Of a DNA stretch of 64,000 nt, positions 36,638-45,898 are shown one piece after another (position 1 is the stretch's first letter; every line of letters starts with the position of its first letter). Below the pieces are notes generated by a model that worked only from the letters and a program-made list of their open reading frames with translations, was not told where the DNA came from and did no database searches. A program made the position numbers and the translations under genes. Origin of the DNA: Halogeometricum limi (GTDB lineage: Archaea; Halobacteriota; Halobacteria; Halobacteriales; Haloferacaceae); contig NZ_FOYS01000003.1 in assembly GCF_900115785.1 (NCBI RefSeq), positions 124,001 to 188,000 on the forward strand, read 5' to 3'.

Positions 36638-38431
36638 ATGACCGCAACAGACGTTCGTTCGGCGGACGGCGGCGAGACGCCCGACTACGAGGCGGTGTCG
36701 GTTCCAGTCCTCGTCGTCGGTGCCGGCGCCGCCGGGGCGCGGACGGCGATAGCACTGCGGGAACAGGGCGTCGAACCCCTCGTGGTCGGAAAACGCGACC
36801 ACGGCGACGCTCACACGGTGTGGGCGGCGGGCGGTATCAACGCCGCCCTCGGGTCGCTGGACCCCGAGGACGACTGGGCGATTCACGCGGCCGACACGCT
36901 GAACGAGGGACACCACCTCAACGACCCCGAGGCGGTCGAACTCGTCACGAAGAACATGCCCGAACGCGTCCGCGAACTCGACGACTGGGGCGCGGACTTC
37001 GACCGGACCGACGACGGGAAGATAAACCAGCGCTACTTCGGCGCGCAGTCGTTCCGGCGGACGGTGTTCAACGGCGACCGGACGGGCGAAGCGGTCCTCG
37101 AAGCCCTCGTCTCGAAGGCCCGCGAGTTGGAGATTCCGTACCGAGAAAACGTGATGATAACGCGTCTCCTCTCGGACGGGGGCCGCGTCTACGGCGCGGC
37201 GGGCTACGACATGGCGGACGGGGACTTCGTCCAGTTCACCGCCGAACACGTCGTCCTCGCCGCGGGCGGGTTCTCGGGCGTCTACTCGCGGCACTCCTCG
37301 CGCGACGACGAGAACACCGGCGACGGCCCCGCACTCGCCTTCGAGGCCGGTGCGGACCTGATGGACGTGGAGTTCGTCCAGTTCCACCCGACGGGGATGG
37401 TCCAACTCGACGCGTACGAGGAGGACTGGTCGGGCGAACTCGTCACCGAGGCGGTCCGCGGCGAGGGCGGCCGTCTGTTCAACGCGGAGGGAGAGCGGTT
37501 CATGGAGCGCTACTCGCCGGACCAGATGGAACTGGACGCCCGCGACGTGGTCGCCAGAGCCATCGCCCAAGAGGTGCGCGAGGGCCGCGGCACCGAGAAC
37601 GGCGGCGTCTTCCTCGACATCTCGCACCGCGAACGCGAGTTCATCGAGGACCGCCTGCCGAAGATGTACGAGCGGTTCCAGTCGCTCGGAATCGACATGG
37701 CCGAGGAACCGGTCGAAGTCGCGCCGACCGCCCACTACACCATGGGCGGCGTCGACGTCGACGTCCACACCGGCGAGACGAGCGTCGACCGCCTCCACGT
37801 CGTCGGCGAGACGATGGCGGGCGTCCACGGCGCGAACCGCCTCGGCGGTAACTCGCTGGCCGAAACCGTCGCCGTCGGCGAAGTCGTCGGGACGCACATC
37901 GGCGAACGGATGGCCGACGAGGAGACGACCGACCTCCCGAACGGCGTTCGCGCCCTCGCCGAACGCGAGTTCCGCGCGCTGTCGGACCTCGAAACCGCCG
38001 ACGGCGACACGACGCCGCGCGAACTCTGGGCGGCACTCCGCGAGGTGATGTGGGAACACGCGGGCATCCTCCGCGACGAGGAGACGCTACAGGCGGGCAT
38101 CGACCGCATCGCCGAGATTCGCGACCGGACCGGTGACCTGCGCGTCGACGGCGACCGGACGAGTCGGGAGTTCGAGTTCGCCGTCGACCTCTCGTTCATG
38201 CTGACGATGGCCGAGACGACGCTCCGGGCGGCGAAGTACCGAACCGAGTCACGCGGCGCACACTTCCGCGAGGACCACCCCGATACCGACGACGACTGGC
38301 GCGTGAACGTCCTCGCCAGTCGCGGTGACACCGGCTACGACCTCTTCACGCGAGGCGTCGGCGCGCCGAGCGAAGCGGTCCGCGAGGCCCTCGACGAGGG
38401 CCACGAACTCGACTACCACCACTTAGAGTGA
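36638..38431 (+). CDS. Orphan succinate dehydrogenase/fumarate reductase-type flavoprotein
   Basis: 597 residues. FAD-binding Rossmann motif VVGAGAAGARTA (27-38) and the SDH/Frd/aspartate-oxidase signatures follow: DAHTVWAAGGINAALG (His59 at the position that carries covalent FAD in SDH), QFHPTGM, RGEGGRLFN, TAHYTMGG and HGANRLGGNSLAE. The substrate-binding residues of the family are thus intact. No iron-sulfur (SdhB) or membrane-anchor gene is adjacent, so it is not a standard complex II operon. It may be a soluble fumarate reductase, an L-aspartate oxidase-like enzyme or a second SdhA. The Q of the usual AAQGG is replaced by A. Confidence 0.85.
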   Translation: MTATDVRSADGGETPDYEAVSVPVLVVGAGAAGARTAIALREQGVEPLVVGKRDHGDAHTVWAAGGINAALGSLDPEDDWAIHAADTLNEGHHLNDPEAVELVTKNMPERVRELDDWGADFDRTDDGKINQRYFGAQSFRRTVFNGDRTGEAVLEALVSKARELEIPYRENVMITRLLSDGGRVYGAAGYDMADGDFVQFTAEHVVLAAGGFSGVYSRHSSRDDENTGDGPALAFEAGADLMDVEFVQFHPTGMVQLDAYEEDWSGELVTEAVRGEGGRLFNAEGERFMERYSPDQMELDARDVVARAIAQEVREGRGTENGGVFLDISHREREFIEDRLPKMYERFQSLGIDMAEEPVEVAPTAHYTMGGVDVDVHTGETSVDRLHVVGETMAGVHGANRLGGNSLAETVAVGEVVGTHIGERMADEETTDLPNGVRALAEREFRALSDLETADGDTTPRELWAALREVMWEHAGILRDEETLQAGIDRIAEIRDRTGDLRVDGDRTSREFEFAVDLSFMLTMAETTLRAAKYRTESRGAHFREDHPDTDDDWRVNVLASRGDTGYDLFTRGVGAPSEAVREALDEGHELDYHHLE

Positions 38432-38546
38432 AGTCGAGTCGAACGGGCGACCACCGAGCGACGCCGCGACGAGCGTGAGACGCCTTCGCACCCGATTCCG
38501 CGGTCGGAGCGCTTAATCCGCCGAATAACGGAGTAGCCCGTACCGA

Positions 38547-39572
38547 ATGTCTTCTGCGATACGGATACGAGACCTACGCAAGTCGTACGGCGACGTGCAG
38601 GCGTTGGACGGCGTCGACCTCGACGTTCCCGAGGGCTCTTTCTTCGGTCTCCTCGGCCCGAACGGCGCGGGGAAGACCACGTTCATCAACGTCCTCGTCG
38701 GCCTCGTCCGCAAATCGGGCGGGACGGCCGAGGTGTTCGGCTACGACGTGGAGGACGACTACCGCGAGGCCCGCGACAGAATCGGCCTCGCCCCGCAGGA
38801 GTTCAACGTCGACCGCTTCTTCCCCATCCGCGAAGTGCTCCAGCACAAGGCGGGCTACCACGGCGTCTCCGAGTCCGAGGCCCGCGAACGCGCCGACGAG
38901 GTGCTGAAGCGCGTCGGCATCTACGACAAGCGCGACACGCGCTTCGACTGGCTCTCGGGCGGGATGAAGCGGCGGTTCGTGCTCGCGCGCGCCCTCATCA
39001 CCGACCCGGACCTCCTCATCCTCGACGAACCGACGGCCGGGGTGGACGTGCAACTCCGCCACGAACTCTGGGAGACCATCACCGAACTGAACGACGGCGG
39101 CACGACCATCCTGCTCACCACCCACTACATCGAAGAGGCCGAACGCCTCTGCGACGAGGTGGCCATCCTGGACTCCGGGCGCGTCGTCGAGGTGGCGAGT
39201 CCGGAGGAACTGATGGACCGCGGCACCGACGATATCGTCGTCTCGCTCCGCGACGAACCGACCGCAGTCCCCGACTTCGCCGCCGAAGACGACAGAGTCG
39301 AAGCCGTCGAACTGGACGGGACGAAACTCGTCGTCACCGCTCGCGAGGGAGGACTCGTCGCTCCCGACGTGGTGAGGAAACTCGACGCGGCGGGCCACGA
39401 GATAGTCGATTTGGAGATATCGCGCACCTCGCTCGAAGAGGTGTTCGTCGAGATGACCCGAACGGACGAAGAGCGCGCGACCGAACGGTCGAGCGACGCG
39501 GACGACGCGCCGAGCGACGCGACGGACGATGGCGGTGCGGGCGACGCCGCGGCGATGGAGGCGGAACGATGA
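38547..39572 (+). CDS. ABC transporter ATP-binding protein (ABC-2/DrrA type)
   Basis: 341 residues. Walker A is GPNGAGKTT near residue 40, the signature motif appears as WLSGGMKRR, Walker B is LLILDEPTAGVD, and the H-loop TTHYIEEAERLCDEV follows. The DrrA-type C-terminal region (about 235-310) is present, with a low-complexity Asp/Ala tail. With the permease encoded immediately downstream (4-bp overlap) it forms an ABC-2 exporter for an unidentified substrate such as a drug, lipid or polysaccharide. CTTAATC at 38511-38517 may be its promoter. Confidence 0.93.
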   Translation: MSSAIRIRDLRKSYGDVQALDGVDLDVPEGSFFGLLGPNGAGKTTFINVLVGLVRKSGGTAEVFGYDVEDDYREARDRIGLAPQEFNVDRFFPIREVLQHKAGYHGVSESEARERADEVLKRVGIYDKRDTRFDWLSGGMKRRFVLARALITDPDLLILDEPTAGVDVQLRHELWETITELNDGGTTILLTTHYIEEAERLCDEVAILDSGRVVEVASPEELMDRGTDDIVVSLRDEPTAVPDFAAEDDRVEAVELDGTKLVVTAREGGLVAPDVVRKLDAAGHEIVDLEISRTSLEEVFVEMTRTDEERATERSSDADDAPSDATDDGGAGDAAAMEAER

Positions 39573-40336
39573 GCGTCGACCGAACGGGCTTCTACGCCCT
39601 GCTCAAACGCGAAGTGCTCCGGTTCGTTCGTCGCCCCCGCAACACGTTCGTCCCGCCGTTCATCACGAACGTGCTGTACTTCTCGGTGTTCGGCGTCATC
39701 CTCGGCGAGCGAATCAACGAGATATCGGGCGTACCGTACATCCTCTTTATCCTCCCCGGTCTCATCGTCCTCGGCGCGGTGTCGAACGCCTTCGAGAACG
39801 CCTCGTTCTCCATCTTCCACGGGCGGTGGAACCGCTACATCGAAGAAGTGCTCACCTCGCCGCTGTCGTACCGGTCGATGGTCGGCGCGTACGTCCTCTC
39901 CTCTGCGACGCGGGGCATCGTCGTCGGCGCACTCGTCGCCGTCATCGGCGCGTTCTTCACCAGCGTCGGCGTCGCTCGCCCGTTCTACCTCGTCGCGTTC
40001 ATGGTCGTCGTCACCCTGCTGTTCGCCAGTTTCGGCATCGTCGGCGGCCTCTGGGCCGACGACTTCGACGACCTGACGATGATGAACCAGTTCATCCTCC
40101 GACCGCTGGTGTTCTTCGGCGGCGTGTTCTACTCGCTGAACGAACTGCCGACACTCCTCAGGCAGGTGTCGCTTCTGAACCCGATGATATATATGGTCAA
40201 CGGCGTCCGCTACGGCTTCCTCGGCGTCAGCGAGGTGAACGCGAACCTCTCTCTGGCCATCCTGACCGCCCTCACCCTCGCCGTCACCGCCGTCAACGTC
40301 GTTCTCTTCCGGCGCGGCTACGGGCTGACGGACTGA
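39569..40336 (+). CDS. ABC-2 type permease
   Basis: 255 residues with six membrane segments. The family signature near the C-terminal half, RPLVFFGGVFYSLNELPTLLRQVSLLNPMIYMVNGVRYGFLG, is the conserved ABC-2 block. The ATG lies 4 bp before the end of the ATPase gene, giving translational coupling. The complex is an exporter of the DrrB/Nod family. The substrate cannot be inferred. Confidence 0.92.
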   Translation: MSVDRTGFYALLKREVLRFVRRPRNTFVPPFITNVLYFSVFGVILGERINEISGVPYILFILPGLIVLGAVSNAFENASFSIFHGRWNRYIEEVLTSPLSYRSMVGAYVLSSATRGIVVGALVAVIGAFFTSVGVARPFYLVAFMVVVTLLFASFGIVGGLWADDFDDLTMMNQFILRPLVFFGGVFYSLNELPTLLRQVSLLNPMIYMVNGVRYGFLGVSEVNANLSLAILTALTLAVTAVNVVLFRRGYGLTD

Positions 40337-40402
40337 GTCGGACGGCTCCTCGCTCCGACCTCGCACCGTAACGCTCAATCGACAGCCCTCGGCAGTTCGA
40401 CC

Positions 40403-41239
40403 ATGACCGACTCTCTCCGCGTTCTCGTCACCGGCGGCGCGTCCGGTATCGGCCGCGCGACGGTTCGACGCCTCCGCGCCTGCGGCCACGACGTGGCCGT
40501 TCTCGACTGCGACGACGACGCCCTCTCGGACCTGCCGAACGACGTCGAGACGCACGTCTGCGACGTGACCGACGAGGACGCCGTCCGCGACGCCGTCTCG
40601 CTCGTCGCCGAAGACGGCATCGACGTGCTCCTCCCCTGTGCGGCCTACTACGAACTCGGTGCGGTCGAAGACGTGCCCGGCGAACTCGTCGAAACACAGT
40701 TCGGCGTCAACGTCTTCGGCGTCCTCACCGTCGCCCGCGCCGCCCTGCCCGCCCTCCGCGAGTCGGGCGGTCGAATCGTCACCGTCGCCTCCGTCCTCGG
40801 ACGCGTCACGCTCCCGTACCACGGCGTCTACTGCGCGACGAAACACGCCGTCGAGTCGCTCTCGGACGCCCTCCGCGTCGAACTCGCTCCGCACGGCGTC
40901 GACGTCGTAATCGTCGAACCCGGTCCGGTCAGGACGGGATTCAACGACCGCGCGAAGGCGCGACTCGACCGGTACGGCGAGACGCCGTACGCCGACGCCT
41001 ACGACCGAGTCAGACGCAACTTCGACGCCGGTGGCGTGACGCCGGAACGCGTCGCCGACACCGTCGTCACGGCAGTCGAGACGGACGACCCGAAGGCCCG
41101 CTACCCGGTGACGTGGCAAGCGCGCGTCCTGCCCGTCCTCCGTCTCCTCCTGCCGACGTGGGCGTTCGACAGACTCGTCCGGGCGGAACTGGAGCGGCGA
41201 GGGGCGTTCGGGACGGTTCGGGAACTGCTCGGCTGGTAG
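40403..41239 (+). CDS. Short-chain dehydrogenase/reductase
   Basis: 278 residues. The cofactor motif VTGGASGIGRA lies at 8-18, the catalytic tetrad Ser of VASVLGRVTLPYHG followed by YCATK (Tyr and Lys), and the N of the active site is in the region CAAYYELG. A C-terminal extension past residue 230 (VLPVLRLLLPTWAFDRL) is hydrophobic. The fold reduces or oxidises a carbonyl/alcohol using NAD(P). It resembles lipid-linked SDRs (for example short-chain dehydrogenases acting on retinol or 3-ketosteroids). It is 66 bp downstream of the ABC-2 permease, a possible operon. Confidence 0.9.
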   Translation: MTDSLRVLVTGGASGIGRATVRRLRACGHDVAVLDCDDDALSDLPNDVETHVCDVTDEDAVRDAVSLVAEDGIDVLLPCAAYYELGAVEDVPGELVETQFGVNVFGVLTVARAALPALRESGGRIVTVASVLGRVTLPYHGVYCATKHAVESLSDALRVELAPHGVDVVIVEPGPVRTGFNDRAKARLDRYGETPYADAYDRVRRNFDAGGVTPERVADTVVTAVETDDPKARYPVTWQARVLPVLRLLLPTWAFDRLVRAELERRGAFGTVRELLGW

Positions 41240-41335
41240 CGGCTCCGAACGGGATGTCCGGCCGGACCGCCGATGTACCCACCCTCGCGTGCCTGTTGAG
41301 GTGGACTTTTTCTCTCGGCTTCGAAACGAGGGGGT

Positions 41336-43021
41336 ATGAACGTAGACGGGAACGCGGACTTAGACCGCTTCACCTCCCGACGCTCGACCGTGTACGGACA
41401 GCGTGGCGTCGTCGCCACGAGCCAACCGCTCGCCGCCGAGGCGGGCATCCAGATGCTCAGAGAGGGCGGCAACGCCTTCGACGCGGCCGTCGCCACCGCG
41501 GCGGCCCTGAACGTCGTCGAACCCACCTCGACCGGACTGGGCGGCGACGTGTTCGCGCTCTACCGCACCGCCGACGGCGAGGTGGGAGCGATGCGCGCCT
41601 GCGGGGGCGCGCCCGCCGACGCGACCATCGAGAACGTCCGCGAGGCGGTTGCGGACGAGGAAGCTATCGACCCCGAGGACGCTTCGATGCCCGACACGGG
41701 CGCGCACACCGTCACCGTCCCCGGGACGGCCCGCGGGTGGGAAGTGACGTCCGAGGAGTTCGGCGATCTGACGCTCGCCGAGGCTCTCCAACCGGCGATT
41801 CGGTACGCCACCGAGGGCTACCCCGTGAGCGAGATTATCGCCGACGCGTGGACGCACGGTGAGGACCTGTTCGAGACGGACAACGCCCGCGACGCCTTCC
41901 TGTTCGACGGGGAGTCGCCCGACGTCGGCCAGAGAGTCACCTTACCGAACCTCGGCTCGACGATGGAACGAATCGCCGAGGAGGGCGCGGACGTCGTCTA
42001 CGAGGGCGACATCGCCGAAGAGATAGCCGAAGAAGTGCAGTCGCAGGGCGGGTTCATGACCGTCGACGACCTCGCCGACTTCGAAGTCGAGTTCCCGACG
42101 CCCGTCTCCACGACGTACAACGGCGCGGAGGTGTACGAACTCCCGCCGAACAACCAGGGCCTCATCGCGCTGGAAGCGCTCAACATCGCCGAAGCAATCG
42201 GCGCACACGAGTACGAACTCGGTTCTCCGGAGCGTATCCACTACTTCGGCGAGGCGATGAAACTCGCGTTCCACGACGGCCACCGCTACATCACCGACCC
42301 CGAGTACGAGCAGATTCCACCGCTCGCCTCGAAGGAGTGGGCCGAGAGGCGCGCCGAGGAGATAGGCGAGGAGGCCAACGACGACGTGTCGTTCGGCGTC
42401 CCCGACGCGAACGCGGAGGACACCGGCGGACGTAGTCCGCCGAGCCCCCGGGAGCCTCCGGAGCCTCCCGAGGACGCGGACACCGTCCTCCTCACCGTCG
42501 CCGACGACGAGGGCAACGTCGTCTCCTACATCAACTCCCGGTTCGCCGGGTTCGGTTCCGGACTCGTCGCGGGCGACACCGGAATCGCCCTCCAGAACCG
42601 CGGCAGTTCGTTCTCGCTCGACCCCGACCACCCGAACCGCCTCGAACCCGAGAAGCGGCCGTTCCACACGCTCATCCCCGGCCTCGTGAAGTTCGACGAG
42701 GACGACTGGGCGGCGTTCGGCGTCATGGGCGGCTACATGCAACCGCAGGGGCACGTCCAACTCGTCTCGAACGTCGTCGACTACGGGATGCCGCTGCAAG
42801 CGGCGCTGGACTACCCCCGCTGGCGCTACCGAGAGGACGGGACGCTCGCCATCGAAGAGCGCACGAGCGACAGTCTCGGCACGAAGCTCACCCGCAAGGG
42901 TCACGACGTGCGCCTGCTCTACCCGAGTCTGTTCGGCGGCGCGCAGATAGCTCGAAACGACGGCGGCACGCTCTCGGCGGCGACTGAACCGCGAAAAGAC
43001 GGTAACGCGCAGGGCTACTGA
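41336..43021 (+). CDS. Gamma-glutamyltransferase family protein (YwrD-like)
   Basis: 561 residues. The Ntn-hydrolase fold is recognisable: GGNAFDAAVATAAALNVVEPTSTGLGGDVFALY in the large subunit, and the autoprocessing site followed by TVLLTVADDEGNVVSYINSRFAGFGSGL, where Thr383 is the predicted nucleophile. YwrD-type proteins have D-T-V in place of the T-T-H of classical GGT, as here. The end PEKRPFHTLIPGL and MGGYMQPQGHVQ is conserved. No signal peptide is present, unlike secreted GGTs. A Pro-rich insertion (residues 366-379) precedes the cleavage site. Confidence 0.88.
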   Translation: MNVDGNADLDRFTSRRSTVYGQRGVVATSQPLAAEAGIQMLREGGNAFDAAVATAAALNVVEPTSTGLGGDVFALYRTADGEVGAMRACGGAPADATIENVREAVADEEAIDPEDASMPDTGAHTVTVPGTARGWEVTSEEFGDLTLAEALQPAIRYATEGYPVSEIIADAWTHGEDLFETDNARDAFLFDGESPDVGQRVTLPNLGSTMERIAEEGADVVYEGDIAEEIAEEVQSQGGFMTVDDLADFEVEFPTPVSTTYNGAEVYELPPNNQGLIALEALNIAEAIGAHEYELGSPERIHYFGEAMKLAFHDGHRYITDPEYEQIPPLASKEWAERRAEEIGEEANDDVSFGVPDANAEDTGGRSPPSPREPPEPPEDADTVLLTVADDEGNVVSYINSRFAGFGSGLVAGDTGIALQNRGSSFSLDPDHPNRLEPEKRPFHTLIPGLVKFDEDDWAAFGVMGGYMQPQGHVQLVSNVVDYGMPLQAALDYPRWRYREDGTLAIEERTSDSLGTKLTRKGHDVRLLYPSLFGGAQIARNDGGTLSAATEPRKDGNAQGY

Positions 43022-43256
43022 CGCGCCCCCGTCGCCGACGTGGACGCGTCTCTCGTTCAGCGACCCGCCGCGGCGACGACGGCGAGTCCGCACAGGGAGA
43101 CGACGCCGAACGCGACGGCCACCAGTCCGACCACGGCGCGTCCGAGCGCTGGGGGCGAGACCAGAGCCGACGTTCCATCAACTGATTTACCAGTACACCG
43201 CTCTCGGGAGACAATTCGGGAAACAGTCAAGTCTGTCCGCCGAACATAGCCGTTCG

Positions 43257-44618
43257 ATGACGAAGCTGAACCGTCGCGGCTTTCTCGCTCGACTCGGTGC
43301 GGGTGCCGCGAGCGTCGCCGCGGTTCCGACCATCGCCGCCGGGCGGCCCGACGAGGGGTTCTCACCGGAGACGCACGGGTTCGGCTTCCGCAACTGGGCG
43401 GGGAACGAACGGGCGTACCCCGGCCACGAGCACCGCGCGGTGTCGCGCGAGCGAGTGCGAGAGTGCGTCGACGACGACTGGCGGGGGCCGTTCGCCGACC
43501 TGTTCGGCACGCCCGTCGGTGACCTCCCCGAGGCCCTCGTCGGACTGGTCTCCTCGCAGATTCGCGTCGCGGCCGCGCAGTTGTCCTCGACGGACGGTCA
43601 CTGCTACGGCATGACGTTCTCCGCGCAGGAGTTCTTCGAGGACCCCGACACGCTCCCCGACGGCGTGGACAACGCCGCCGCGTTGCGGACGCCCGAGGTG
43701 CCCCGAGAGTCGGGCGGAACCATCGGCAACCGCATCGACGAGTACCAGTCGACGCAGTTGCTCGACGTTCACTCGTGGCTGGGACGGCACCGGATGCTCC
43801 GCCCGAAGCAGATAGACCACGCGGCCGAACTCGCGGCGCTGAGCGCGACTATCGACGCGTTCGGTACCGCGGGCGTGACCGTCGTGAACAGCGAGACCCG
43901 CCTTTCACACCAGATTCTCGTCTACGACTACGAGGAGACGACGAACGGGACGCGCCTCCTCGCGTACGACCCGAACGTCCCCGCGGGGCCGTATCGGCGA
44001 GGCTTCCGCCGTGCGCTGACCGTTCGCCCGAACCGCGCGCGCCCCATCGCGGACTACGACCCCTACGACAGTCTCGTGTTCAATCGCTGGGACCGCGCGA
44101 TTCGCGCCGACAGCGACGTGACGACGCCGCGACGAACCGGCGACGGCGACGACTTCTCGCACCTCCTCGAACGCGCCGTCCGATTCACCACTACCTCGCC
44201 GAACGTGTCGCTCTCCGTCGTCGCTCCCGACGGAACGCCGGTAGGTCGGAACGTCGCCGAGAAGATGAACCGCAGTCACACCGACGTGTACGGGATGCGC
44301 TATCGCTACGACGCGCCGCCCGGCGATTACCGACTCTCCGTCGTCGGCCGGCGGAAAGCTACTTACGAGTTACGCGCCGAGGCGGCCGGGTTCGCCGGGT
44401 CGTTCCTCGACGACGCGGTCACGGCGACGGTCGGTCCGGGCGAAGTCCGCGAGTACGTCGCTCGGATTCCCGAGTCGGCCGACGAGACGGGGTCGCTTCG
44501 AGAACGGGGTCGCTACTCGCTCTCGGCGCTCCGGCGGGGTATCGACGTTCCGAACCTCGTCGCGGGCGCGGCGGGCGGGGCGGCCCTCTCGGCGTATCTC
44601 GCGCGCCGACTCTCCTGA
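43257..44618 (+). CDS. Tat-exported protein with a cysteine-peptidase-like core
   Basis: 453 residues. A twin-arginine signal peptide is clear (LNRRGFLARLGAGAASVAAVPTIAAG, cleavage near residue 29). In the mature part, Cys116 (STDGHCYGMTFSAQEFF), His218 (RLSHQILVYDYEE) and Asp238 (LLAYDPNVP) have the order and spacing of a papain-fold catalytic triad, as in C39-like cysteine peptidases or transglutaminases. A C-terminal beta domain (about 285-420) is followed by a weakly hydrophobic tail. The substrate is unknown. I recognise no exact family; the enzymatic assignment is inference from the C-H-D pattern. Confidence 0.66.
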   Translation: MTKLNRRGFLARLGAGAASVAAVPTIAAGRPDEGFSPETHGFGFRNWAGNERAYPGHEHRAVSRERVRECVDDDWRGPFADLFGTPVGDLPEALVGLVSSQIRVAAAQLSSTDGHCYGMTFSAQEFFEDPDTLPDGVDNAAALRTPEVPRESGGTIGNRIDEYQSTQLLDVHSWLGRHRMLRPKQIDHAAELAALSATIDAFGTAGVTVVNSETRLSHQILVYDYEETTNGTRLLAYDPNVPAGPYRRGFRRALTVRPNRARPIADYDPYDSLVFNRWDRAIRADSDVTTPRRTGDGDDFSHLLERAVRFTTTSPNVSLSVVAPDGTPVGRNVAEKMNRSHTDVYGMRYRYDAPPGDYRLSVVGRRKATYELRAEAAGFAGSFLDDAVTATVGPGEVREYVARIPESADETGSLRERGRYSLSALRRGIDVPNLVAGAAGGAALSAYLARRLS

Positions 44619-44620
44619 AC

Positions 44621-45211
44621 TCACTCCGCGCCGAGTTCGACGGTCGTCTCCGCGCGCGGCGACGCCCGGCCGGTGACGTTGTCGGTGACGCGCGCCCGAA
44701 GCGCGTACGCTCCCTCGTCGACGCCCGACACGTCGAGTTCCAGGGCGTTCTCCGCCAGCGTCTGGTCTCTGTCGAGAGTGAGACGGACGCGCGTCGTCGC
44801 CTCTCGGACGGTGGCGCCGTCGCGTGCCAGTTCGACGGTCACGTCCGCGTCCGCCTCGCCGGACCCGCCCGCGCCGGGATGGACGGGATAGTCGTAGTTG
44901 ACGGCGGCCGTGAGCGTCTCGCCCGCCACTCGGTCGGTCTGTTCTGTCACCACGTCGCCCACGCGCGACCAGTCGGTGACGGCGCGGACGAGGTTCACCT
45001 CGGGGCCGGCGACGCGCGACCGGAGGGCGTCGACGTCGGCTTCTAACTCCGCTATCTGCTCCTCGCGCGCGGCCAGTTTCGCCTCCAACTCGGCGATACG
45101 GACGCGGCGGTCCGTCACCGCGTCCGCTTCGACGACGGTGTAGCCCAGACACCCGCTCGTCGCCCCGAGGCCGACGGCACCCGCGACTGCGAGGAGTTCA
45201 CGACGGTTCAT
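44621..45211 (-). CDS. Tat lipoprotein with coiled coil and Ig-like domain
   Basis: 196 residues. Start MNRRELLAVAGAVGLGATSGCLG has a twin-arginine motif and a lipobox ending at Cys21, so it is exported and lipid-anchored. A coiled coil (about 40-70, ELEAKLAAREEQIAELEADVDALRSRV) is followed by a beta-sandwich with DVTVELARDGATVREATTRVRLTLD, typical of haloarchaeal Ig-like domains that bind surfaces or partners. Its stop sits 3 bp from the stop of the convergent Tat protein gene at 44618. Confidence 0.8.
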   Translation of the reverse strand: MNRRELLAVAGAVGLGATSGCLGYTVVEADAVTDRRVRIAELEAKLAAREEQIAELEADVDALRSRVAGPEVNLVRAVTDWSRVGDVVTEQTDRVAGETLTAAVNYDYPVHPGAGGSGEADADVTVELARDGATVREATTRVRLTLDRDQTLAENALELDVSGVDEGAYALRARVTDNVTGRASPRAETTVELGAE

Positions 45212-45314
45212 ATCCGGTCGTCGTATTCGACGGAGATAATCCCTCGTGGGGACCGGTCGCGAGGCCGGCGACCGACGGAGGTAAACGCCGCCCGCGCGTA
45301 CGACGCGCCGACAG

Positions 45315-45818
45315 ATGCCTTCCGGGAACGGACCTGCGGCCGAACGGCAGGACCGCTACGGTTTCGACGACACGAAGAGCCCCATCGCCGAGGCACTCGG
45401 GAAGTTCGTCCCGCAACCGCTGGTCAGACGCGGCCTCTCGGTCACCGTCGAGACGGACCGCGAACGCTACGCCCTCGGCGACGCCGTCGAGTTCACCGTG
45501 ACGGTGACGAACCACCTCCCGCTTCCCGTCGCCGTCGAGACGCCGACGCGACGCCTCTGGGGGTGGACGGTCGACGGCGAACTGGAGGCGAGCAACGAGC
45601 AGATATACCTCCCGCCGTCGCCGACGAAACTCTCCTTTCGCGCGAACGAGTCGAAGACGTTCACGCAGACGTGGAACGGCCTCCTCAAACGCGTCGGCGA
45701 CGACGACACGCCGACGCGGTGGGTCGAACCCGCACCCGGAACGCACGAACTCGCGGCGTTTCTCGCCCTCGGAGACGACCGCCCCGAGGACGCCACGGAG
45801 ATACGAATCGAGCGCTGA
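45315..45818 (+). CDS. BsuPI/Ig-like beta-sandwich protein
   Basis: 167 residues, no signal peptide. A beta-rich core with SVTVETDRERYALGDAVEFTVTVTNHLPLPVAVETPTRRLWGW matches the immunoglobulin-like fold of BsuPI-type intracellular proteinase-inhibitor domains, and ESKTFTQTWNG follows. The family call is tentative: conserved haloarchaeal proteins of this length exist without function. It lies between the convergently arranged ABC operon and the divergent lipoprotein gene. Confidence 0.65.
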   Translation: MPSGNGPAAERQDRYGFDDTKSPIAEALGKFVPQPLVRRGLSVTVETDRERYALGDAVEFTVTVTNHLPLPVAVETPTRRLWGWTVDGELEASNEQIYLPPSPTKLSFRANESKTFTQTWNGLLKRVGDDDTPTRWVEPAPGTHELAAFLALGDDRPEDATEIRIER

Positions 45819-45867
45819 CGACGTCGTTCTCGGCCGTTTTCGCGCGCTGTGACTCGGTCGAGAAGGT

Positions 45868-45884
45868 GTAAAACGCGAAAAACA
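45868..45884 (-). terminator. T-rich terminator candidate after the oligopeptide ABC operon
   Basis: On the minus strand, shortly after the stop at 45899, two T-runs (TTTTT at 45882-45878, TTTT at 45873-45870) interrupt otherwise GC-rich DNA. Archaeal RNA polymerase terminates at such runs, so this is a good candidate end of the five-gene transcript. Confidence 0.45.
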
Positions 45885-45898
45885 GGTCGCGGCCGCGG

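Noticed and set aside
39125-41119. 664-codon minus-strand frame opposite the ABC permease and SDR genes
   Set aside because: Its amino-acid composition (Arg, Val, Asp runs) is typical of an antisense shadow, and the plus-strand genes have complete family motifs.
43022-43256. Short hydrophobic minus-strand frame ending near 43057 (GLVAVAFGVVSLCGLAVVAAAG)
   Set aside because: It resembles a single membrane helix, but I found no in-frame ATG in a sensible place and no ribosome-binding site. It could be a tiny membrane protein; unsupported.
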